64,000 bases of DNA, taken from contig CM024760.1 in NCBI GenBank assembly GCA_014218235.1, positions 10,458,049 through 10,522,048 on the forward strand. The letters are read 5' to 3'. The translations under genes were made by a program, and so were the position numbers. The stretch is from Colocasia esculenta. Taxonomy: Eukaryota; Streptophyta; Magnoliopsida; Alismatales; Araceae. Below, one piece after another: positions 54,888 through 64,000 of the stretch. Under the pieces are notes generated by a model. It was not told the origin of the DNA. It saw only the letters and a list, made by a program, of their open reading frames with translations, and did not search any database. How positions within the stretch are numbered: position 1 is the stretch's first letter; each line of letters starts with the position of its first letter.

Positions 54888-57800
54888 TCACGATGCCTCG
54901 TCTTCGTCTTCATCCTCGTGTCCTCCCACTCCACCCGATGAAGGAACCTACAATACATATATAACAATAATAAGTTAAAATTAAATACTATTATAAGTAA
55001 TAACTTATTTTAGAAGCATAAATTAAATAAAACTATAAGCAATGGAGGTCAATTAGATGAGTATTTCTAATTTTGGACCCTGAAACCGAAGTTCTTCATT
55101 TTTAACTAAACTAACTTGGTTAAGACGACTTGGCGCGTCGAGGTCAAACAGGTAGTCCGAATTGAACTATGTCAGTTTCCACAAGTCACACTCATCGGCC
55201 CGACCGTGCTGGAACAAACCGGAGGCCAATCGGAAGAGTATTTCTAACATTGGACCCTCAAACCGAAGTTTTTCATTTTTTAACTAAACTAACTTGGTTA
55301 AGACGACTTGGAGCGTCGATGTCAAATCGGGAGTCCGAATTGAACTCCGTCAGTTTTCACAAGTCACACTCATCGGCTCGACCGTGCTGGAACAAACCGG
55401 AGGCCAATCGGATGAGTATTTCTAATTTTGGTCCCTCAAATTGAAGTTTTCCATTTTTTAACTAAACTAACTTGGTTAAGACGACTTGGAGCGTCGAGAT
55501 CAAACCGGGAGTCCGAATTGAACTCCGTCAGTTTCCACAAGTCACACTCATCGACCCGACCGTGCTGGAACAAACCGGAGGCCAATCGGATGAGTATTTC
55601 TAATTTTGGTCCCTCAAATCGAAGTTTTTCATTTTTTAACTAAACTAACTTGGTTAAGACGACTTGGAGCGTCGAGATCAAACCGGGAGTCCGAATTGAA
55701 CTCCGTCAGTTTCCACAAGTCACACTCATCAACCCGACTGTGCTGGAACAAACCGGAGGCCAATCGGATGAGTATTTCTAATTTTAGTCCCTCAAACCGA
55801 AGTTTTTCATTTTTTAACTAAACTAACTTGGTTAAGACGACTTGGAGCGTCGAGGTCAAACCGGGAGTCCGAATTGAACTCCGTCAGTTTCCACAAGTCA
55901 CACTCATCGACCCGACCGTGCTGGAACAAACCGGAGGCCAATCGGATGAGTATTTCTAATTTTGGTCTCTCAAATCGATGTTTTTCATTTTTTAACTAAA
56001 CTAACTTGGTTAAGACGACTTGGAGCGTCGAGGTCAAACCGGGAGTCCGAATTGAACTCCGTCAGTTTCCACAAGTCACACTCATCGACCCGACCGTGCT
56101 GGAACAAACCGGAGGCCAATCGGATGAGTATTTCTAATTTTGGTCCCTCAAACCGAAGTTTTTCATTTTTTAACTAAACTAACTTGGTTAAGACGACTTG
56201 GAGCGTCGAGGTCAAACCGAGAGTCCGAATTGAACTCCGTCAGTTTCCACAAGTCACACTCATCGACCCGACCGTGCTGGAACAAACCGGAGGCCAATTG
56301 GAAGAGTATTTCTAATTTTGGTCCCTCAAACCGAAGTTTTTCATTTTTTAACTAAACTAACTTGGTTAAGACGACTTGGAGCGTCGAGGTCAAACCGGGA
56401 GTCCGAATTGAACTCCGTCAGTTTCCACAAGTCACACTCATCGACCCGACCGTGCTGGAACAAACCGGAGGACAATCGGATGAGTATTTCTAATTTTGGT
56501 CCCTCAAATCGAAGTTTTTCATTTTTTAACTAAACTAACTTGGTTAAGATGACTTGGAGCGTCGAGGTCAAACCGGGAGTCCGAATTGAACTCCGTCAGT
56601 TTCCACAAGTCACACTCATCGACCCGACCGTGCTGGAACAAACCGGAGGCCAATCGGATGAGTATTTCTAATTTTGGTCCCTCAAACCGAAGTTTTTCAT
56701 TTTTTAACTAAACTAACTTGGTTAAGACGACTTGGAGCGTCGAGGTCAAACCGGGAGTCCGAATTGAACTCCGTCAGTTTCCACAAGTCACACTCATCGA
56801 CCCGACCGTGCTGGAACAAACCGGAGGCCAATTGGAAGAGTATTTCTAATTTTTGTCCCTCAAACCGAAGTTTTTCATTTTTTAACTAAACTAACTTGGT
56901 TAAGACGACTTGGAGCGTCGAGGTCAAACCGAGAGTCCGAATTGAACTCCGTCAGTTTCCACAAGTCACACTCATCGACCCGACCGTGCTGGAACAAACT
57001 GGAGGCCAATTGGAAGAGTATTTCTAATTTTGGTCCCTCAAACCGAAGTTTTTCATTTTTTAACTAAACTAACTTGGTTAAGACGACTTGGAGCGTCGAG
57101 GTCAAACCGGGAGTCCGAATAGAACTCCGTCAGTTTCCACAACTAACTTGGATGAGTATTTCTAATTTTGAACCCCCAAACCTACCTAAGTTCTCCCTTT
57201 TTAACTAACCTAACTCGCTTAACAAGAAATTGTGCGTCAATCAACCCAAATTAAAGTTAAACTAAGTTAACTAAGTTAACTGTTAAAACTAAACCTCTGA
57301 AAAAAATAAATTTACTCACGTGAGGGGCGTGTGCTGATGTCGATGGTGCTGCCTGTGGAGGAGGTGCTGCCTGTGGAGGAGGAATGTTGATCTGGGAGAA
57401 GGCCTGGGAGATAACCTGGGAGAGGGACTGGGAGAGCTGGGCCTGTAGTGCGTCGGTCACCTGCATCTGCATCTGGGCCAGACGAGTCTCCATCGAATTC
57501 GTCAGACGAGACTCTAAGCTCGATATCCTACTGTCAATGAAGCCCATCAGCTGTCCTGGAGAAGTACCTGGAGTACCAACTCCTGCGTGGAATGCACTGG
57601 TCTGTGACCCTGAGCTGGATCCTCCAGATAACACCCGGCTCGTGTCGATGCTGTGCCCAAAACCATACACATGGCCTTTCTTTGGGGCCCCAGATGCCGC
57701 AACCCATACCTCAGGATCTAACGGCGGCTGCTCGTCCTCCCCGACGTACTTCTCTGTTATTTGTTGGTTGTATGACTCCTGCAAGAAACCAGAAAGAACG

Positions 57801-59494
57801 ATAGTAGTTAATATTCATATTAATGTGAAAAATTAAATCGTGAATATCTTCTAAATACTTACTGCAACCACTCGGGCTCTATCGCTAATGTATGCATCCG
57901 TTCCTTTTTTCTTGTGTGTTCTATCGAACACCTCGGAAAATGTCGGCTGCCTTTCTAGCTCCTTCTCCTATTTCACAGAAAAAACATGACATAAATGAGT
58001 ACCTTTATAAATAAAAGAGACCAGAAATGGACAAATTACTTACCAATCTGGACTGATGGGTCGCAAAAGAGACAGACCCACCAGTATGCATGTTTGCTTC
58101 TGGATTCGCAGCCCGATTAACTTTCATTATTGAGGATGTTTGTTGCCATCTCTCTGCAGCCCAGATGTTGCAAAGAGTTTCCCAATATTCTCCCCTCATC
58201 CAACTGGGCGCCCGCTCCCTCCAAAGAGTCGGGTCTGCACTCTGAGAATGTTTCTCTGCATTTTTTCTCGCGTTATACATCAAATGCTTGAAATTTGATC
58301 TTGCGGTCATCGTCCATACAAATCGAGACCGCGCCTTGTTCGTACGACTTGTGAATCGATGCTGGCTCTATATACATAAGAGTTAGTGAACTGCATGTAT
58401 GAATACAATAAGAATTAAATTACAATACAAAATTACATACCATGAACATCTGATACAAGTTCTCCTGGACCTCCATCGGAAAATCATTGAATCTATGAAT
58501 TGGCCCAGGAAAATGTGCTTGTAACGTTCTTGTGATGAATTGAGATGCTTGAGTAGGCTCTATTTTATCACTGTAATGATGTAACTGCATAATGTCAATT
58601 TCTGAACTAAATTCACTTCATTGCCCATAAGAAATACATACATGTTGATTACGTACCCATTAATCCAGACCTCCCGCAGAGTGCTCTCATAAAAACTACA
58701 TCTGCCCTCCTGCAGACTACCAGCATCCTCTGACACCGAACCTGGAAAATAATTATGAACAACATGAGTAATGTACAAAAATACTAAATAATGACTACAG
58801 AAATACCCTAACAGTTAAATATAGAAATCTACTGGTGCATCTGGAGAATGTGTAGAGTGACCTGAGCATGTGACATTTTAATGACATCAGAATTAATGCA
58901 TACATTAAAGTATAACTTTACATATACATACCAGCTACTACAGGAGGAGACTCGGAGGATGCACCAACAGCTGTAACTAGAATAGAACGCATAAGTAATG
59001 AGGAAGATGAATGCACAATAAAAGTACATTTGTAAATATACATACCTGCAGGCACGGTAGGAGCAGAAGACGTAGAAATTGTAGCAATTCTAATAACATT
59101 AATAATATATATAAATAATTACTACAAAAATACTTGAAAATTGAAATATACATACCTGCAGGCACGCTAGGAGATGCAGAAGAAGGACCAGCAACTGTAA
59201 CAATTCTAATAACATTAATAATATGTGTAAATAATGACTAAAAAAATACTTGAAAATTGAAATATACAAACCTAGTCCGCTAGGTAGAGGAGGTGTCCGC
59301 TCACTCGAAGGAGAAGCAGAAACTGTAACAATTTTAATGGCATTAACACTACACAAGTACACATAAATAATATACAGAGAAAAATACACAGCTGATGACT
59401 ATATTAGAAAAATATACATACCAGATGCGGGGAACAAAGCCCTCCCACGAATGCCCCTCCTAGAACTGCTACCAGATCTTCCTCCACGCACCAT
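54888..59494 (-). CDS. tnpA-like CACTA protein (Transposase_24 type), multi-exon
   Basis: The start ATG at 59494 opens a basic exon (MVRGGRSGSSSRRG). Small exons follow at 59322-59272, 59194-59156, about 59083-59046 and 58970-58932. Larger exons are 58741-58657, 58570-58441 (HFPGPIHRFNDFP), 58367-58044 (SNFKHLMYNARKNAEKH, RAPSWMRGEYWETLC), 57967-57863 (TFSEVFDRTHKKKG) and 57778-57320 (ITEKYVGEDEQPPLDPEVW, then a coiled coil). The terminal exon, 54947-54888, encodes the acidic tail GGHEDEDEDEAS. The block from NFKH through PEVW is the Transposase_24/PTTA-En-Spm pattern. The last intron, about 2.37 kb, holds the minisatellite. Such proteins bind subterminal repeats in En/Spm; that role here is inferred. 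One mini-exon seems to lack an acceptor AG, so expression may be impaired. Confidence 0.75.
55045..57210 (+). repeat. 178-bp minisatellite, about twelve copies, in the last intron of tnpA
   Basis: Units begin (G/T)AGTCCGAATTGAACT at 55153, 55331, 55509, 55687, 55865, 56043, 56221, 56399, 56577, 56755, 56933 and 57111, a constant 178-bp step, with partial units at both edges. Copies differ at only a few positions. Because 178 is not a multiple of three, each unit gives the same short spurious open frame; these are not genes. Confidence 0.97.
58932..59322 (-). repeat. Tandem mini-exon array in the tnpA-like gene
   Basis: Four units with a period of about 110-116 bp each contain a short Ser/Pro/Ala-rich exon of 39-51 nt followed by near-identical intron sequence ('aatttcaagtattt', 'attattaatgttatt'). 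Exons at 58932-58970, 59156-59194 and 59272-59322 keep both splice signals. The unit at 59046 has CTACAA where the others have TTACAG before the exon, so its acceptor appears lost. Confidence 0.7.
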
Positions 59495-59600
59495 ATCTTC
59501 ATAGAGAACATAAAATCATAATGTTTACAAGTCAATTGCTTATATTGAAAGTGAGCTTCTTTAAATATACTCTACAAGTGTGAAAAAATTCTACCATAGT

Positions 59601-61843
59601 TTAATTGATATCCATTTCCTCCTCAGATGATGACGATATGTCTAATTCAACCCCATCTTCATCATCATCTTCACATTCATCACTGGTATATTCCTCTTCC
59701 TCACCAGAACTTTCATATTCAATATCTGTACGACGAGCACTACTGTCTTTCATCTCACGTGGATCGACTTCTTCGACCTCATTTCCGTGAGACAAGGACA
59801 TTGGTGCTTCGGATTCGTCTTCTCCAATATGAGTTGTCAACTCTACATCTTCAACAAAGTCTTCTTGAAAGAATTCTGCGTTGATCTCTTCAGCTGTCTG
59901 ATCAGTCATGTCCAATTCATAATCAGAGAATAGTCTTGATTTAACTCTGCAAACTACCCACCAATCATTTCGTTCTTTGTTTGTACATGAAGGATAGCTT
60001 GTATAATACACTTGCTGGGCTTGTGTGGCTAAGATGAATGGCTCATAAGTATTCAATTTTGACTTATGCTTAAGCTCGACAATCCCATGTGTTGTGTCAT
60101 TTCGAATGGAATTCGGATCAAACCAATGACACTTGAACAAGAATATATGATTGTCTTGTCCTAGATATTGCAATTGTAGGATCTCCTCTACAATATCATA
60201 GTAGTCATACTCACTTTCATTGTATGTACTTCCTTTTACACATACGCCACTGTTCATGGTAGATTTATTCTGCCCATAGTCTTTCGTATGAAACCTATAC
60301 CCATTGACAATAAATCCAGGATAATTCTGTGCAATGTTGGATAGGCCGTAGGCTACCTGACGAACTCTTTCATCAGTAATTAAACCTTCTTGCACCTGCG
60401 TGTAGAAAAGGCTAGTTATAAAGTGAAATGAATTTTGTTGAATACTCTTTGACGGTGTACACTTACGCGTTCTCTTAGCCATAAGGCCAATGACTTCTCT
60501 TGTTCTTTTTCAACCTCAAAATTAGTGAGTTGTGGATTTTTTTGTATTAATTCTGAATCAAATTGTCTGCAATATGAATAGCAGATCACATTGAATAGGT
60601 AGAATAAAGGCAAAAACTTACATATAAATTTAAATTGTGAGATTAGTACTTACTCAACATAACATTCTAGCTCAGAACAATTTAAAAGAATATATATCTC
60701 TGCGGCACATAACTCTCTGTCATCCAGCATTCGAGTTGAAGAACGTCCGAAGGCACGTCCAGGATGAGTAAATATTGAGAGTCGATTTGAACCGACAGAT
60801 TTCCCCCCATCATCATTACGTGGAGGTTGTGTCCGACGAGTTTGAATGTCTGCTTCAAAGTACATTGCACAAAAGTTAGAGATTTCCTCCATAATGTATG
60901 CCTCAGCAATAGAACCCTCCACTTTTGCTTTATTTCGGACCTTCATTTTAAGGTCATGCATACACCTACATCCACAATGTAAGAGACAATTAGAAAAGCT
61001 ATCACTTACGTAAGGTGCAATCGTACGAAGGAAATAGTTCATATTTGCATATACCTCTCAAATGGATACATCCATCTATATTGTACTGGCCCTCCGACCT
61101 TTGCTTCATATGGTAGATGTACGAGTAAATGCTTCATTGAATTGAAGAAACCAGGTGGAAATATCTTCTCCAACTTGCATACAGTGGTGACCACATTCTG
61201 TTCGATAGTTTGCACATCTTGAAGCCTGAGTTCTGATGCAGATAGAATCGTGAAAAATTGACTCAACTCAGATAACGCTCCCCACAGCTGCTTCGGCAAG
61301 ATGTCACGAAATGCAATAGGTAGCAACCTTTGCATGAATACATGGCAGTCGTGACTCTTCATTCCATATATCTTTCCCTCACTGACGTTGACAGAACGAG
61401 CAATATTTGACACATAACCGTCAGGAAATCTCAGTTGTTTCAGCCACTGACACACTTGCTTTACTTTTCCTCCTCCAAGCACATAAACTGCTTTTGGTTT
61501 ACTTGATTTCCCATTTACTTCAACAATTTCTAACTCTGGACGTTTACAGAGCATGGACAAGTCCAAGCGTGCATTCACATTGTCCTTTGTTTTACCTTTG
61601 ATATCCATAACTGTGTTGAATACATTATCAAAGACATTTTTCTCGATATGCATCACGTCTAGATTGTGCCGCACAAGAAGAGTCGACCAATAAGGTAGCT
61701 CCCAGAAAATACTTTTCTTCACCCAGTTGTGCTCCTTCCCAAAACCTGAAAGGTGTCGGGTACTGCCCATCTGTTGTGTGATATCTGGCAAATTTTCAAC
61801 ATGTGCTGCCATATCATGACCGGACAACCTCTCGAATATAACT
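59601..61843 (-). pseudogene. CACTA tnp2 transposase gene, 5'-truncated (DUF4218 and DUF4216 region)
   Basis: Exons are 61843-61055, 60965-60654, 60566-60467 and 60395-59601; all splice sites are GT-AG and the phases fit. The first carries the end of the tnp2 catalytic region (HNLDVMHIEKNVFDNV) and the DUF4218-type block (LLPIAFRDILPK, LLVHLPYEAKVGGPVQYRWMYPFER). The second continues VRNKAKVEGSIAEAYIMEE. The third has DSELIQKNPQL. The last carries DUF4216 (VKGSTYNESEYDYYDIVEEI, LFKCHWFDP, ILATQAQQVYYTSYPS) and ends in a long acidic tail. The N-terminal catalytic portion is absent because an LTR begins at 61844. What remains is open throughout, so the loss appears recent. Confidence 0.88.
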
Positions 61844-64000
61844 TGTAGTACCCCGGAAAATTCATTAATTAAAAATTATAGATAAATAGAAAATTTATCT
61901 ATTTATAAATACCATTAATTAAAACGATACACATCATTATTGCATGCGTATAAATCCCTATAAAAATTTGTAAAAATAATAGTTATACTTTAAATAATGT
62001 TCTCTAATGACCTATCAAGAAATTTGGGCACAGAAAAATCGTTTAGACCAAGTTTAAGAATTTATGCGACTTATTAGCATAATTAAGGAATAAGTCGAAG
62101 AACCCATTATTTTCTGACCCAAAGTGGATTATAAATAAAAATAAATATGTGGGTAGACTTTAAATAATATGGGATGATAGCCCATTATGATATTTGGACC
62201 AATGGACAATCTTGGCCCATAAATAAATTCTTTAATAAAAAGGATGAATAAAACCCATTAAGTAAAGTAAGTATATGGGTTGTACAATTAAGCTCACATG
62301 AGTTATTGGGCCAAGAGTAATTACCCAAATGATGAATATTAGAAATATTGGCATGAATAATATTTATTCAATTTAAAAATATAAAATTACTTGAATAAGT
62401 GTGATAAATAGATTTACATAAGGATAAATGGTGAATAATTGGAAACTAAATCAATACCCATTAAGTTAAATTAGTAATGGGTTTGATTAATGGACCTAAC
62501 ATGAATTGTTGGGCCCAAATGAGAAGAGCCCATCATGAGATGGAAGTAATTAGTCTAAATTCGTACCTAAAAATAGTAATAAATAGAAAAGGGTTAAGAT
62601 AATGATTATTTTAACTCTTACTTATCTTAAAAGAGTCATAACCCTAGTCTAACCCAATAGGACTCTATCCTAATCTAAAATTGGGATTTAGATGAGAGAC
62701 AATTGGGTTAAATATAAGAGACTCAAATAAATAGGGAAATTCGTAACTATATTATCTCTTAATTAAAAAGGGGTCATTAAAGCACTAATATGACTCATAT
62801 ATATCTTAATAAGAGTCCTAATCATATTCTAAACCATTGGCCACGAAATTAGGCCTCTCCCTTACCCAATTAGATAGATATAGCAAGAAAATATGTGATA
62901 ATTATGGAAATTCGTATTAAAGGAGGAGGAAAGAGTTTTAGGTGATTTAGAACTCTACAAGCCATCAAAACACCCCCCATTTGACCCTAACACCCCACAA
63001 TTTCGTGCTAAGACTTTTGGAGATGAAGAGGAGAAGATCTGGACCAAGGAGCAAGGAAGGAGAAGGCTTGGAGCAAGAAGGGTTCTCTTATTTTCGTCAT
63101 TCAAACTAGGGCTTTCTTACTTCACGAAAAAGGTAGGCAATCTCTCAAGTAAAAATCGTGAAATAATTACACTAGGTAGCCTTCATGTACCTCTTCAAAA
63201 GCCCTATGGTTTCGTTGTATTCCGTTCATCCATTTGGGCGAATTTAAATCATGAATCTCTGCTTTAACCATGAACCCTAATCTCATGTTTTCTCTAATAC
63301 CATGCACATACTTGTTCCCATGCTATGAGAAAATTCTCCGTTATACTACATAATACTAGCTTTCAAACTCCCCTAGTCTTACTTGATTTCGATCTCCCAT
63401 GAGGGAGAATTAAATCATATTAGCTTTCAAACGCCGCTAGTTTCATAATCATTTTCATCATGTATTCATCCCTGAATAATTCGTGGAACACTGACTGCGC
63501 ATGTTTAGGTCACCGAACTGTAACCTGATCAATGCATATCTAAACCTTGTCTATTTTCAATTAATCGTGCATGTTGATATATATACATGTCTACTTTCGT
63601 TTAAAACTAGTTTCGTGCTTTTGGATCACCATACTATTTTATATCTAATTTAGAACGTCCATATATCACAGAGGGCTCACTCTGGAAAAAAGGAAAAAGA
63701 GCAAACCCACCTGTTATCGCGACGGCGCGACCCGCCGCGATAACAGTGGGGTCGCGCCGGCCGATGGCGTCGCATCAAGAACGCGGCGGCGCGGGCCGCC
63801 GTGATTCACCCCGGACCGGGCCAGACCGGCTAGGCCCCGTGTCGCGTCCGACCGCCCTGTCGCGACTTGAATCGCGACGGGTAGGTCCGTCGCGTTCTTG
63901 AAATTTCAGCCAGAACCTTTAATTGCTCTTATATCCCTGCTTTAAATGTCATCTAATCCTTGTACAAATTAAACCATGTACTGTTAAGCTTAATAAATGA
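61844..64000 (+). mobile_element. Long LTR of a gypsy-type element, entering from the left end
   Basis: It starts TGTAGTACCCCGG directly inside the tnp2 frame, a form of LTR start common in plant Ty3/gypsy elements. No gag or pol coding appears in the 2.16 kb visible, which suits a long LTR continuing beyond the window. The 5 bases before it are AACTT; the matching duplication would be outside. A GC-rich block at about 63705-63900 contains strong hairpins. Confidence 0.55.
63711..63746. repeat. GC-rich hairpin in the long LTR
   Basis: Arms 63711-63725 and 63732-63746 (CTGTTATCGCG-CGG and its complement) pair at 14 of 15 positions around a 6-base loop. Further GC-rich near-palindromes with CGCGAC follow to about 63895. 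Confidence 0.8.

Larger units (their letters stand above)
54034..61843 (-). mobile_element. Autonomous-type CACTA element, truncated by an LTR insertion
   Basis: It starts with CACTACAAGAAAAA at 54034 and a subterminal TTCGGTCCCTA array (54060-54600) matching the element at 13970. Inward on the minus strand lie a tnpA-like gene (54888-59494) and a tnp2 gene (59601 onward). The sequence stops at 61843, where an unrelated LTR begins inside the tnp2 coding frame. The other terminus is outside the window. The genes are transcribed toward the visible end. The two genes are the pair found in plant En/Spm-type elements. Confidence 0.9.

Noticed and set aside
55169..56889. Series of near-identical 71-residue open frames on the plus strand
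   Set aside because: They fall on the 178-bp minisatellite, recur once per unit, and lie in an intron of the minus-strand gene. The repetition of the DNA unit explains them.

Overview
The window is nuclear DNA of a flowering plant, most likely a monocot. It has interrupted genes with GT-AG introns, a eukaryotic tRNA gene, Ty1/copia and Ty3/gypsy retrotransposons, CACTA, hAT, Mutator-like and Tourist-like DNA transposons, and long AT-rich spacers. The monocot suggestion rests only on the very GC-rich, nearly uninterrupted ARM-repeat gene; the species cannot be named from this sequence. Transposable elements occupy most of the window. Only two protein-coding host genes and one tRNA gene are well supported.

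Layout. 1-8411: a broken Ty1/copia element on the minus strand, split by a 2.6-kb LTR-like insertion with a clean 5-bp target duplication and by a second ~3-kb insertion. 8412-13651: spacer with an hAT-like element and LTR debris. 13652-17288: an old solo LTR of a Tat-type gypsy family, split by a complete non-autonomous CACTA element (13970-16955, 3-bp target duplication AGG). 18228-19782: host ARM-repeat gene with two G-box motifs upstream. 20248-21410: a second Tat-type solo LTR, split by an hAT MITE (8-bp target duplication) that itself carries two tRNA-like Pol III units. 21411-31403: AT-rich spacer with Mutator-like MITEs, a Tourist-like MITE and a 5S-like (Cassandra-type) TRIM relic.

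31404-40884: a very young Tat-type Ty3/gypsy element. Its 597-bp LTRs differ at one base. It has a gag-pol ORF with dual RNase H and one in-frame TGA, an array of about twelve ~33-bp repeats, and a spliced antisense gene with its own TATA box. 40885-45879: spacer with a tRNA-Ile(AAU) gene and MITEs. 45880-49456: a four-exon host gene for a 352-residue charged protein of unknown function. 49457-54033: spacer with two MITE families.

54034-61843: most of an autonomous CACTA element of the same family as the one at 13970. It carries a tnpA-like gene (Transposase_24 type) and a tnp2/DUF4218/DUF4216 gene. The last intron of the tnpA-like gene holds a 178-bp minisatellite of about twelve copies. The tnp2 gene is truncated by a long LTR that begins at 61844 and runs off the window.

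How the parts relate: the two CACTA copies look like a transposase source and a deletion derivative that keeps the termini, the last tnpA exon and three 178-bp repeats. The young Tat element belongs to the same family as the two older solo LTRs, so the window records several bursts of one retrotransposon family with DNA transposons nested into its remains.
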